A stretch of DNA of 64,000 nt from Panicum virgatum (GCF_016808335.1 NC_053143.1:55923339-55987338), one strand, 5' to 3'. Shown: positions 11,474-23,412, counted from the first letter of the stretch. Numbers and translations: made by a program. Notes: generated from the letters alone by a model not told the origin.

Positions 11474-12694
11474 TGTTGTCGGTCGAAACCCACCGGCGAG
11501 TAGCGACAGGCAACATGAAGAGCCGGGAGGCCGCCGGCGCTGGCAGGCACTGCTTCCTCGGACAACGGCCCGCAATTCCGTCACGCGCCCGGAGATTCCG
11601 GAGAATGTAAGGCGTACCACCTGATCTATACCCGATCAGGAAGGTGCGAACGTGCTTGTAATGATTTGCCTGCATACACAAACACGTGGAAACGTAAGTC
11701 CGAGCCGTGGTCGGCTCCCCGGAACGACTCTTGCATCAGCTTTAAAGAGCCGATCGTGTCCCGGTGTCAGATTGGATCTGCATCTATCCGGATAATGATG
11801 AATAAAGCAAATAATTATGGAAAACTTGCTTTAATTAAATCCAGCTGATTCGATCCACGACGGTAAAAGCCTCACTGCTAGATCGGAACATCCTACACGT
11901 AACTAGGCCTAGCGAACATAACAGATAACTGAACCATAACCGAAAACAGAGGCCTAAAAACTAGCAAGAGCCGATTCCCAGAACAATCCCTATCAAGGCT
12001 AAGATAAAGCATCTATTACATCACCGGAACATCCAATCCGTTTGCAGGGCCTAACCTAGCAGATATAAACTAATCCTTATAAAATAAGAACAAACCGTAA
12101 TAGATTGGATCTACTAGATAGAAGAGAAGCAACATGTTGCCTCCATGCAACTAATTCTATGCAACAAGAATTAGCATAAGATTGAAACGTGACTGCACAG
12201 AGACAACATGATATTCGTAGATGGTAAGCAACAAAAGCATGATGAATCTACTAAAAGCCATGCTACGAACATCAGGATGACTAGCATTACTCACCATAAA
12301 AAATGCTTCAGTACGAGTAATACCAAGGTAAAAGCAAGAACAATGCTGCCCTGATCGTGAGAAGCGATCAGGGCAGCATGGCGCTTACTTGGATGAAACC
12401 CTAAGATTAGGGGTGGCGATGCGCCGAGAGTTGTTTGCGTGATGTGATGACGTTCTCCTTTTTTCATGAATAACATAGGGTACATATTTATAGTATGGAG
12501 ACTTGGGAAACAATCTAATCCTATCTTGTCCCGATCGGACTCTGTCTCTAATCTTGAACTAAATCTAAAGATACATGGCCCATGTGGCCCAAATGCTCAC
12601 GCAGGAGCCGATTCGTAAGCCTTCTTTAATCTCTTCATTAAGCCCAACTCACCCGCGGGCCATTAATTAACCTTGTTAATTTATGGCGATAACA
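11474..12694 (-). repeat. 5' LTR of the Tat element, 1221 bp
   Basis: Begins (element strand) TGTTATCG at 12694 and ends GACAACA at 11474, giving short inverted ends TGTTATC/TGTTGTC. Its first 370 bases match 1-372 and most of it matches the reversed copy at 49150-50281. A TATA box on the minus strand lies at 12485-12492, about 205 bases into the LTR. Downstream of it a hairpin has arms at 12343-12357 and 12365-12379, 15 bp with a 7-base loop. Confidence 0.9.
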
Positions 12695-13248
12695 GCGTGG
12701 CCTCGCGAGATAAAGTCCAGTTGGCGGTTCTCCTCAACAACGTCCTCTAGCAAACATTCCGTACTGAGCAAGTACAAACCTGTGGTGTGTACCAACGCAC
12801 CACCTCTAATCCCCTCCTGGACGGGTGCTGAGAATGTCTCCAGACGGGTGACGTCAGGGTCCTCTCCGGGTAGCACTGCTCGGGGAAGAAGACGGTAGCT
12901 GCTGTCTCGAAACTTGCTCTCCCAGTACAGAGCAAGCACCTTCTTCACCATCCGGTAGACCGTGAGCTGGGCGCAGGCGGTGACTGTGGTCGATACTGCC
13001 TTAACCGACAAGCCGGTAGAGCTGGGGGTAGTCGGATCAGGCATCACGACCAAGTCGGCGTCGTAGCTCTCGAAGTCTCCCTCAGTCACCTTCTATATGG
13101 CGAACTTGATGCGGTTCTTGGGGATGTCGGCCTTCCTGAGGACTCGCTCGAACCATCCGAAAGCCTCGGCGCAGTGCAGCTGGTAAGCCTCCTCGTCATG
13201 GCAGAGACACTCCCTCAAGAGCTGCTCGATCTCCTCGACCTTGTCCAT
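12695..13248 (-). pseudogene. Unknown retroelement ORF, cut by the Tat insertion
   Basis: Starts at the ATG complementary to 13246-13248 (MDKVEEIEQLLRECL), about 190 bases after the primer-binding site, has one TAG at 13093-13095, and continues with KVTEGDFESYDADLVVMPDP, LTVYRMVKKVLALYWESKF and TECLLEDVVEENRQL until base 12695, where the Tat LTR begins. It occupies the position of gag but shows no gag zinc knuckle or other domain I recognise. It may be an extra leader ORF or the N-terminus of an unusual gag. Real coding is supported by codon-level continuity across the single stop and by placement after the PBS. Confidence 0.5.
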
Positions 13249-13434
13249 CTGCGCGTGATCGTAGAGAAAGCGTTAGCAAAAGGTGAGATGGTTAGATGAA
13301 AAAAGGAGGTAAGAGTAAAGTAGAGACAAAAAGTAGTTATTTATAGTTCAAGGGGGTATATAGGAGTAAACAGAATAGTTTTACATCGTTCCTAAGCTAA
13401 CGACCATTCTAGGGCTCGTGCTACAGTCAAGTAT

Positions 13435-13447
13435 GGCTCTGATACCA
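13435..13447 (-). other. Primer-binding site (initiator Met tRNA type)
   Basis: On the minus strand TGGTATCAGAGCC, the common plant iMet PBS, lies two bases from the LTR end (…TTTCA). This sets the strand and the inner edge of the LTR at 13450. Confidence 0.88.
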
Positions 13448-13449
13448 AC

Positions 13450-16400
13450 TGAAACAAACCGGGTTCCCGAAAGGGCAACCCGACTCCCTGTATCGTCGTG
13501 ATAGACCCTGGATCAGTCGCTATCACATACAGAACTCATTTCAGACAGAAATCACAGTCATACCAGTGATTACAGAACATTCATGGTTTAACTTATTACA
13601 GCATTCGGGATAACAGTAATAATCTCCGAGTACAAGCCCGCTGGGCTAAATGATGTGCAAACAGAAAGCGTAATGGTAACTAGGTCTTCATGCTGGTACT
13701 CCTCCGGGAATCCTCTTCTCCACAGGCATCCTTGAGTGTAGCACGCCTTCAGTCGTACCACCCGTCGTCGTTGTTATCGTACTCTAAGTCATACCCTACA
13801 TCTACCCAATCTATCCCTAAGGATGGGATAGGTCCACGTCACCATCCACATGAAGCAATATGTGGATGCATAAAGGTAAAAAAAATGCCAAGGAAAGGCT
13901 ATGGTTTCCTATGCAAGCATTTATAATAAGTCATCCATTCTCCTTCAGACACGGGCAGCTCCGGCACTCCAGACTCCCGGTCAACTAACTTCCACTACAA
14001 CAACTTTCCAAGTTCGGTGCGGGAACTCCCTCTCCCCGCACCTCAGCTGCTATCCGAGCAGGAAAGTGGACTAGAGGAAGGTAAAAAAGTATATGTGGAT
14101 CTAACTACATTCATGGGGCCAGATCAAGAGTTGTACAAGACCGAGTATGCGGCTATATATATAGTTTTCACCCTGCAGGGGTTCTACACCTGTACCCACT
14201 CGCCCCGAATCCAGCCGGCAAGCAACTTCGACTATCTCCGAGGCCCCAGTCAATGAAACTAACGGCTACGGCACCATCCTACTCCCGGTCTGGGGCGCGT
14301 CCTCCCGCAGTAGGTCACCCGGGGCTGTGAAGCTATCTAGAATGGAATCTCCATGGATCCTGCGATCGGGGGCTAAAGGGTCCTGCCCACTCCCCCTGAC
14401 ACTGAAACACTCTCCTCCTGCAGTAATGGTGCCGCGCGTAGCTAGCTCAGGCTGGGTCCCCCCTCATAAATGATAAGTGGTGTGCACATTTGACATAGTT
14501 CCGTCACTAGGGCCACAAAGTCAAGTCCTTAATCCCGCAAGGGCGAGCGTTTTCGTCCATAGTTTGTGTTTTGTAAACACGGTTCGCGATCGGCACCCAT
14601 TACAGGTATCGCCACCTCAACTCCTCAACTCATATTCCCACAGGAATAGACTTGCACCCGCCACAGGTGCTCGTCACCCATCACAGGTGCTCACAGGGTC
14701 GTGCCCAACACACAACCCGCAGCTCCCAACCCTAAGGTTGGATAAAGGGTCCGCTCGCCCCGCTGTAACCTATCCCCAACTCCTATATAGGTGGAGGCAT
14801 CTTCCAGCACGCAAGGACTATATCATATATGTGTATTCCCCAAACCCCAATCTCACACACATAGTAGCAATAACATACAACCACAATGATAAACATGGGT
14901 AACAAGGAATACAGTAGTAAATGGCCATGCAAGCTCATGTCAACACTCAATTTGGGGGGCGTAGCGTGTCTAGCAAGCGATGCCTAATAGGTACTCAAAA
15001 CATGGATGGGCATGAACCTGGTGTCTCCTCGTAGTGCTCCTGGAAGTCGGGGTAGTCGTAGCCTCCGGTCTGCTCCTCGGCATCAGGTCCTAATTCGTAA
15101 ATACGGGAAAGTGTAAGGGTCCAAGTGCAAAGATGCACAAAACTCCTCAAAAGAAGATCCAAAACATAGCAACTCCTACTCTAACGCGTTGGTCATGATT
15201 TTAGAAGAAATATGAAGCTAGTTTCATAATTTTCGGAGCTACGGTTGATTTATTATCAATTTTCTAAGCCTAAAAGCATTTCCGGAAATAATAAAAGGAT
15301 TTTGGAAAACATAAAATAAAAATCAGTGACATGTGGCAGCCTCTAGGCGTGCCACGTGGCATGCTGATGTTAGCATGACATCATCAGGGGGGTCGGGTAT
15401 GATGACGTCAGCATGGCCCCATGCTGACGTCATCGTTGACCAGGTCAACATTGACCCGGTCAACAGTCAACGGCCGTCAGTCTCAGGGGGCCCACTGGTC
15501 AGTCAGCGGGTCTCACCAACAGGTGGGACCCGCGTGTCAGTGCCTTGGAAAGAAAAGAAAAAGAAAACGTGTGTCGTTGGGCCGAATGTCCTCCTGGGTT
15601 TCTCTTCCTCCGTGGACTTATGGGCCGAACTCGGCCCGTCCTCTACTCCTTCTTCTTTTTCTTTTTCTTCTCTCCTCGCTACGACTGACAACTCTGGCCC
15701 ACTAGTCGGCGACTCCTGGATCTCGTGCGGCCTCCTCTCGATCCGGTGCGAACTCTAGCGCGTGTGTGCGTGTGTGTGTCTTGTGTGTGCTGGGCAGGCT
15801 CGCCACGCCGCAAAGCGACGTCGTGGCGTGGGTGCGACGACGTTCCATGGCAACGGCGGCTCGGCCTGGTGTTCTAGCTAGCAAAGGCCCATCCTTGGGC
15901 ATTGGCCTACACACGCGTGCACTAGCTAGGGCCAAGGGCGCGGCCTTCGGCCAGCGCGCGGGCACGCTCGCCGGCAAGGCCCTAGTGAGGCCATGGCGTG
16001 CTGGCGGCGGCGCGGTCATCCACTACGAGGCTACGGCGGCGAGGTGCAGGCGAGGTGCACGCGCGCAGGCACCTGAGGTCCCAGGGCCGCGGCGTGGCTG
16101 CGCTTCGCACGGCGGCTCTAAGGGTTTGGCGGGTTGCGGGGTGAACGGTGGCGCGGCTCATCGGGCTCCTGTAGGCGTGCACACACAAGAGGGAAAGGGT
16201 TCCCTAGGGCTGTCTAGGGTCGGCTCAGCGGCGGCCAAGGCATCGTCGGCACAAGGGGAGGATAGGCGCAACGGAACGGCGACGCTCACCTGGCGGCTCG
16301 TGGACGAGGGGCTCGGAGCGGTGGCGGCTCGGTGCAGGCGGGCTGATGCAGTGTCGTGCAGCGCTGCGACATTGGCGTGGAGGTTCAGGTCGCCAGCATG

Positions 16401-17318
16401 GGGAAGCTCCGGCGGCGGGTCCTTCTCCTTCCTTTCTCTTCTCCCTTCCTCTCCTCCTTGCCTCCTCTGTTTTCCTCTCTCTTGGCGGCGATGGCGAAGG
16501 GGAAAACCCCTGGGTGGCTAGGGTTTCGGGGTACGGCCGTGGGGGTTTTATAGGCGAGGCGCTAGGGTTTAGGGGTGACCCGGACGCCGAGGAACGGCGT
16601 GGATGTGACGGGCTCGCCGGGCGGACGCGTGGCATCATCAAGGGGCTCCGTGCTAGGGTTTTCCCGGGCGCGGGCGGGTCGCGCGCGCGCGGCGGGAGTC
16701 TTGGCCGACAGCGAGGGCAGAAGCGGGCGTTAGCTGGGCAGGCGGCCGATGGGAGATGCGCTCCGGGTACTGTCGCAGAGCGCCGCGGCAAAAAAAGCAG
16801 GGGAGCGCGGGTGGTTGTGAGGAGGAAGGGAAAGCTGACAGGCGGGCATGGGGAAAAGGGTAGCGGGCTAGGCGAAGCAGGCTGGCTGGGCCTCGCGGGC
16901 GTCCGCGCGCGTGGGCGCACGCGACCGGGCCGCAGCGGCCGGTTTTATGCTGGACGGGGTTGAAAGGTGGGTTGGGCCGGCTAGGTTAGGTGGGTCTCGG
17001 CCCGGTTTAGTTAGTAGGCTTAGGTTAGCTTTTTGTATTTGATTTGAATGGTTTTAATTCAAATCAAATACCACACAATTCAAACAAAAACCATTCAGAC
17101 GAATTTGAAACAAGTAGAGGCAATTAAACTCCAAATCCAAATGTGGCACACTAACATTTAGGTCCTTGTGTTAAAATTATATTTTAGATTCTATGAATTT
17201 GGGAAAGAATAGCATTATCCCTTAAGTGATCCTAGCTACCAACACTTCCACACAAAAAGTTTTTGAAAATTCGTATTTTTTAAGATTATAACATTTCGTA
17301 AAATTACAGGATGTTACA
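13450..17318 (-). repeat. Long LTR (3.87 kb) of the second retroelement
   Basis: Bounded by TG at 13450 (next to the PBS) and CA at 17318 (GATGTTACA), i.e. TGTAACATCC on the element strand. The first 400 bases on that strand are AT-rich, then a GC-rich block (about 15600-16950) with a TATA box TATAAAA on the minus strand at 16546-16552, then a long low-coding stretch to the PBS. A GT-rich microsatellite lies near 15763-15790. Long frames in the GC block on both strands are compositional, not genes. Confidence 0.8.
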
Positions 17319-17710
17319 GAGGGGAGGATTCACCTATCCTGTCGTCGAGGCGCTCGTTGCGGTAGCATAGGTTGCGGCGTAGACTGTTGAGTCTACCGCA
17401 TAGGCGTCATGATGGGCAAAGCTGAGTTGTCGTGTCCAACTGGCGTAGTAGTCTGACGTGCGTGGCGTGGGCGGCGCCAGCGGCTGCATTGTGCACCTTG
17501 GCGTGGGCCTGAGCGCTCCTTTCTCTGGGACGCGTGGCGTCACCAGACCCTTCCTAAGAAGGGAGCAGGTCCGGGGCCATTGGCCGGGTGAGAAGGGCTC
17601 TGGACCGCAGGGGTCTGGCTGCTCAGCCCGTCAGCACGCAGTTAAGGATAACTACGAGGCTCTTGCCTAGACACAGCAAGAGAGGGTACCCCAGTCCTGG
17701 GATACCGACA
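17319..17710 (-). repeat. Probable LTR scrap flanking the second element
   Basis: The right edge reads ...GGGATACCGACA, so the minus strand begins TGTCGGTATCCCAGGACTGG, resembling the start of many grass LTRs. The left side is cut at the CA end of the neighbouring LTR, as expected if that element inserted here. No coding potential. The assignment rests on pattern only. Confidence 0.35.
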
Positions 17711-18223
17711 AATATGTTATCATAAAGGTAACTGAATCTACAAGCTAACAATTTCCTTAATTGAATAGGCAAGCTAGCATCAACAAAGAGAAATACTTAA
17801 ATTTACTGCTATAAATGAAGCCACAATCAAATCAATTTACTGCTTAAATGATCAAGCTCAAGGTCCAATGAGGTTGTCTGCTATAGTACCATCTACTCAT
17901 GGCCTGGAATTGAAGCCACAATCAAATCAATTTACTGCTTAAATGATCAAACCCAAATGAAGAGGTTGTCTGCTTTCACGATGAGGCGTGCACGCAGCCT
18001 GTAGTCCAGCAAGACACGGGCGGGGCTATGTGCAAGGTGAGCCTCACTGCCACTTCTATCAATATCAGCTCAAGTACAGCCACTGTCCTCAACCTCCCAT
18101 TGTCTGGCCCTCTAGCAGGATCTGAATTAAGAGAGGGATTCTGTAAATTCCCTTCGAGGATTGGAGACGTTCCACTTTTAGTTGACAGCTAGCAAGGAAG
18201 TGGAGCATGCACCTCGGGCTTGT
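17711..18223. other. Unassigned sequence with a roughly 95-bp tandem duplication
   Basis: A 40-bp block starting TGAAGCCACAATCAAATC occurs at 17816-17855 and 17911-17950, each followed by a similar GAGGTTGTCTGCT segment, indicating a diverged tandem duplication. The stretch starting CTGCTATAGTACC at 17879 recurs at 22234, on the other side of the solo LTR. No ORF is recognised. Confidence 0.6.
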
Positions 18224-21200
18224 TGTCAGACCCAATTTCTGAGATCCTCCGTGTATACCGTGTCAGTCCCTAGATCAGTAGCTGACACGCACGGTTACAA
18301 GAGAAGGTACCATAACCATACAATGTAAGGTAAAAGAACTAATATTATATTGTCTTACTAGGGCACATCGGCCTTACAGAGCGCTGCAGCGGTACCTACA
18401 TAGCAGTCCCAAGCGCCATAGGCAAACTTGGGAGTAGAGGAAAACCTAGCCTACACGTCGAACTCCACATCGAAGTCATACTCGCATCCTTCTTCTGGAA
18501 AACTACCAATAATAGAATCATGAGTACATAAGGTACTCAGCAAGTCCCACCACTACTGCAAAGTATTTAGATGCAGAGGGTCGGATCAAGGAAAGGCTTA
18601 GGGTTTAGTTTTTGTGGAAATGCTGGATTTTTTATGCAAGTGGTGAAATCCTCTAGATTGTTTATTGAAAAACAATGACAAGAGGAAGAGCACTTTGATA
18701 AATATAAAATATAAGGGTTTGGGCCCTGGGGGAGATACTTTGATCCCCCTAGTTCCCCAAGTTTCACGAAAAACCCTGAACACACCTCAACCCATTTAAA
18801 GGATATGGAGCATGCTCATACGTTGAGCCTTTCTTCATGTTGCCACACAGGCTATTCCATTCTCCCACATAGAATAAACCAAACCCTGGTTTTATCCGAA
18901 AATGTTTTTAAGAAACTCACACCAAAGGTTACGCACGCCAAAGTCTAATCGATGAAACTTCACCATAGTGATGTCTTTAACCGCAGGCACGGCTATCCGG
19001 ATAGGTTATACCCTCTGTAGAGGTTGTACACTTTCCCCACACGATATACTTGAGTTGAATCAAGTATAACGAGGATCCGTACCCACTTCCTTCACACCAG
19101 CAACCACCACAGGACACGCCAGGGGCTCGTAAACCGATTTTGGCCATGAATGAGGTCTTATTGATACTGCCCCTAACTTAGTAACATGGTACATGCGCAT
19201 CTCCCGTGCCGAGCCAGACCACGGATCCCACCAGATCACATGTCGCCTCATGGCGCCCGTTGCACCCTGCCTCCAGGTGGATTGCTGTGCTAAGACAATG
19301 GGTTTGAATCCAAGTTTGTCCCATACCGGATGTGTGGTTGTACGGTAATGCTAGGTGAGCCGCATTCAACGAACTGGTCCTTAATCGGCCGAGATAAGCT
19401 CTCCTTAGTACGTGTACAAAGTAGGCACACGGCCATGCTTACCCCAGTCCTTAAAACATTTTGTTTTTGAAAACAACCCAATAAACCTTCACCCACCATT
19501 GAACTCACACAAATTACACAGTTTTCCAAAATGGTTGCAAAAGTTCAAAAACATGATGCACCTTTTTGAAATAGTTTATTTAAAAGCGTAGCGCTAAATC
19601 CTAAGCATAATGCATGTACGTTCACCATTAGCATAGCTAATGATCAACTAATCTAGGTTAAGCAAGGATTAAGGTTTAGCAAAAGTCAAGGGGTGGCTTG
19701 AACAAGATGGGGTGCGCTAGCAGATGATAATAGCTTTATTTTTCAAAACAACATGCAATAACAGGTTCTTGGTTGGTCAATTTTTAATATTTGAAAAACT
19801 GGGTTCAACATGATCAAGGAAAGGTAGGACTTGCCTTCTCTGACATTTTTGACTGGCTCTCCCACGTCCTTCTCGTCTCATGAAAGTCCGTCGAACGGAT
19901 GGTCGCTAAAAGCATCATGGTTTAAACCTACGCGATAAGCGTCGAGTCACGTTACTAACTGCACAAGCAGATCACACATCAAATCATACAAGCAACAGAA
20001 CCATAGGATTTGAAAAGACATTTTCTCCTAGGAACCGAGGTTGTTAGAGTGTGTGAGATGGTTCTACGTAACGACTAGGTTTTATTATTTCATGCGATGA
20101 CTTATACTCAACAAGTTGTATTAGTTTTAACCCTATTTGTATTATTAACTTAGCATGTTACATTACTCTTCTTAACTAAGCATATTAATGCTAAGCAATT
20201 TGTATAAGTACATAAAATTATACGGATATAGTTGTCTTATCATTTTATGTGAGAACCAAGATTAATCATTATTAAACCTAATCTTGTATTATTTAGGTGA
20301 TTATGATTATCCCATATTAACTTATTAAACTAACCATTTTTAGATCTTTAAAGCTGGCGTGATTACTAAGGTTAAGCATGATTCTCCGGAGAAAACATTT
20401 AATTTTGAATACAAATTATTTGGAAATAAAATTCAATTTGGGTAAACTTTGGTATGGTTGGATAGATTTTGAATTTAGAAAATTTTAGGAACAAGAATCA
20501 TCGAATTTGGATGAGAAATGAGAAAGTTATGGCTTGGGGAAGTTTGATTTGCTGAAAAAGGTGATCTAGGGGCTTATTTGTGAGGAAAAGTTCTCTGGAG
20601 GGGTTTTTTGCAAAAACTAGGGGCTTAAACATAATTATCCAAAAGTTCTAGGGGGCTGCGGGTGAAAAACTCGGCCAGGGACAGCGGGTTCTAATATTCA
20701 AAAGCTTGGGGTTTAAAACGTAAAAACCCGAGCTATTTCGTAATTATTTTTGAACTGGGTTGGACTGCGGGTTGATTCTAACTAAACTCAAGAGCTCTTT
20801 TACAAAAATACCAGGCGAATCGGTATCTCGCGATCTGATCCGCTGGATTGGGATCGGTCGGCTCGGGTTCGATGGATCTGGGATCTAATCTGGGGCGCTG
20901 GATCTTGATTGGACGGTCAAGGGCGCGTTGGCGCGCGGGGCGGAGGCGCGAGGCGCCGGCAACCGAACTTCGCGGCAGCGCGGCTCGGGGCTCGCCGGAG
21001 TTCACCGAATTCGGTGCTCCGGGGGTCAAATCGACCCGGGCATGGGTCTGGGATGGACTACGCGTCATGCGTAATCCACCTGGGGCCTTTGGTTGGGCTC
21101 GGAGTGGCTCGGGGCAGCGGGAGCGGCGGCGGTGGCGGCTCTGCGCGGCGAGGTTCGCCGGCAAGCACGTGTTGGGCTATGCTGAGGCTCGGGAGTGTGA

Positions 21201-22197
21201 GCTACGGGCTCAGTGAGCGTGCGCGGAGCGAGTGCAAGTGAAAGCAGGGCGGGAAATGAGGCTGCGTCGCACTGCAGCGAGCACGCCACGGTAGCAATTT
21301 TGGCGCATGGGGTAGAGGGGGTCTGGGCGGAGCTTACCTAGGGTTCAATTTGGCCGGAGCGGCGATCTGTGGCAGCAATTTTGCGGCGGAGCGGCGATAG
21401 CCGGGTTGGGGACTTGGGGTGCGCGGCGCTGGAGCTCGGGTTGGAGGCGAAGCTGAAGCTTGGGCATGCGCAAAAATGGGCACAGGGTCACCGGAGCTCC
21501 TTTTATTGGAGGCCAAGGTCGGTGTAGGGGCCAGAGCGAGCTCGGGGAGCCTCGCCGACTTTAATGGTGGTAGGGGACGGGAGCGCGCGGGAAGCGGTGC
21601 TGCGCGCGGGCGCTGCAGGGGTATGGGCTGGAAGGGGAGCGGAGAGTGGGGCAGGGGTGAGCTTGCGCGAGCGCGGGCCACATTGCGCGGGGGGGGGTGT
21701 AGGGGCCGGAGTCGGCGAAGAAGGCGGTGGTGCGGCGGCGACGCACGGGCGCCGGGGAGCGGATGCGAGGCGTAAGCGGACGAGGTGAGCGGCGGAGGCG
21801 GTGGGCACTTGCGCGGGCCGGGCGCGGGAGCGCGCGGCAGCCTAGGGAGGGGAGGGAAAGGCCGGTCGGGCCGGGCCGAGAGGGGAAAAGGGTTAGGGCG
21901 GCCCGTTTGAGGTTTAAATGTTCAAACAATTTCTAAATGAGTTTGAATTTGAATTTGGGTTGAATTCAAAAGGTTCAAATACACAACATGACTTAAACAC
22001 CTCATTAAAAGCCAAACAACTCAAAGATGCACTAGAACATATTTTTGTGAGGTTTTTATTGTAAAAGTTTTTGAATTTTGAAATAATTAGCGCGAAATAA
22101 ATCCTATCGCATTCAAACTATGCAAAATTTTAGTTATGAATTCAAAAATTCAAATTTTTAGTGAATTTTTAGAAAAACCCAAAATTTGGCTGTTACA
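18224..22197 (-). mobile_element. Solo LTR, 3974 bp (copy 1)
   Basis: Starts TGTCAGACCC and ends TTTGGCTGTTACA, with flanking CTTGT (18219-18223) and CTTCT (22198-22202), a 5-bp target duplication with one mismatch. No PBS, pol or second LTR adjoins, so recombination between LTRs is inferred. It aligns throughout with 51104-54606 in the same orientation. In that copy the TATA box reads TATAAAA; here (minus strand 21501-21507) it reads AATAAAA. A palindrome GAGTAC-N5-GTACTC lies at 18522-18538. The GC-rich block 20820-21900 gives spurious long frames. Confidence 0.85.
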
Positions 22198-22341
22198 CTT
22201 CTTCATGCTCATCTACTTCATCCACATTTGTTACTGCTATAGTACCATCTACTCATGGCCTGGAAGGATCAAGAGTGAAAAACACAAGATAAAATGAGTT
22301 TCTAATAGACCTCGTTCACCTGTATTTAAATGGATTAAAAT

Positions 22342-22870
22342 CACTACCGGAAACCGCGAGTTCGTTGTGTGCCTAAAGGTTTGTCGTGTGCTATTTCTCG
22401 GGCACATGGTGAAAGAGCCAATATGCCGTGCGTAGAAAACAAAACACCCGGCGAAACAAAAAGCACAAAGCGAAGATTAAGTTCGCCGTGTGCTCCCGGA
22501 CTGGTACACGGCGAAGATTAAGTTCGCCATGTGCCCCAACCACGACAAACGGCGAAGCGGGCTCCATGTGCGCCTGCCGGCCATCCACGTTAACGGCCGT
22601 GGGTTGCGGCTCAACGCTGTCAAACTTCGCCGTGAGCCACAGGTTTGCACATGGCGAACCTTACTCTTTGCCGTGTGCCTCGGGGCAGCACACGGCGAAG
22701 TCATGAACCTGTTGACGCTTCAATAACGGCTCGTGGAAGGCATGTCCTTTGCCGTGTGCTAGAGTTAGGCACATGGTAAAGGTTAGTGTTTGCCGTGTGC
22801 TAGAGACAGGCACACGGCAAACATTAGGTTTTGCCGTGTGCTGGCCCTATTGCACACGGCAAATAAAAAT
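22342..22870. repeat. CACTA left subterminal repeat array
   Basis: About eight modules of 35-40 bp, each an inverted repeat: TTTGCCGTGTGC or TTCGCCGTGTGC, a short spacer, then GCACACGGCAAA or GGCACACGGCGAA. Examples start near 22484, 22523, 22628, 22670, 22747, 22790 and 22832. In En/Spm, TNPA binds such subterminal motifs to bring the ends together. Confidence 0.9.
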
Positions 22871-23412
22871 AAACAGCACGAAGCACTAAACTAGCTCATG
22901 AATAGAAATATTATGGATAAACATTTATAAATTATATAAATTCGAAATGTGAACTAAAAATTATGAAATTTGTCACGATCTCATGTCATGATATATAGAG
23001 TCTCTGGTAAAAATATGGTTTGATTATTCACTTTTTTCACAAATGTTGCTTACAAACTGTTGTTTCTCCGGAAAAGATCCATATACTTTTAAAGATTTAA
23101 GTTTTGTGTGTATGCGTAATGATTTGCAAGTATTAATTTGAGTTCTAAACTTTTTATATGGGCAATACACCACATAAAAGTAGTTAATGTTCAATCATGA
23201 TAAATTTTTGAATTTGTTTGCTATTTTTTGAATTTTTAGTACCCTTAGAATTAAAGTCGAAATATTCAAATTGAGATATACACGCATAGAAAAATATAAA
23301 ATTTTGAAATAAGGACTTCTAGTGATATGTTTAGTTAATTTGATAATCCTTTGCAGCATACATTTCGTTAAACTTAGTGAAACATGTTTTCAAATTTGAA
23401 TGAAAAGAAAGA
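22871..23412. other. AT-rich spacer between CACTA repeat clusters
   Basis: About 540 bases of AT-rich sequence with short T and A runs. No ORF, repeat or promoter is recognised. Confidence 0.5.

Larger units (their letters stand above)
1..12694 (-). mobile_element. Ty3/Gypsy LTR retrotransposon, Tat lineage, with antisense genes (left LTR cut by window start)
   Basis: Two matching LTRs flank a minus-strand gag-protease-RT-RNase H-integrase set: 1-372 is the end of the 3' LTR and 11474-12694 is the 5' LTR. A polypurine tract follows 372 and a primer-binding-like segment precedes 11474. Domain order with integrase after RT is that of Gypsy elements. The plus-strand plant mobile domain gene between pol and the 3' LTR fits the additional antisense ORFs known from Tat-lineage elements. 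The two LTRs differ at about 20 sites plus a 3-base indel over some 370 compared bases (counted by eye), so the insertion is not recent. The gag-pol frame is broken many times, so this copy cannot be autonomous. It abuts an ORF of another element at 12695, implying a nested insertion. Confidence 0.93.
12695..17318 (-). mobile_element. Second LTR retroelement, right end, truncated by the Tat insertion
   Basis: A long LTR (13450-17318) is followed on the minus strand by an iMet-type primer-binding site (13435-13447) and the beginning of an ORF that stops abruptly at the Tat boundary. The rest is presumably left of the window, beyond the Tat element. The family cannot be fixed because no pol domain is present; the LTR type (TGTAACATCC start, kilobase length, GC-rich middle) resembles other grass Gypsy elements. 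Confidence 0.75.

Noticed and set aside
15766..16963. Long overlapping frames on both strands in the second element's LTR
   Set aside because: All lie in GC-rich LTR sequence with few stops by composition; no domain and open on both strands at once.
20848..21936. Long frames in solo LTR copy 1
   Set aside because: Same GC-composition effect; not conserved as a protein in solo LTR copy 2.
22370..22870. Regularly spaced short palindromes that look CRISPR-like
   Set aside because: They are CACTA subterminal repeats: variable spacing, flanking CACTA termini, eukaryotic context.
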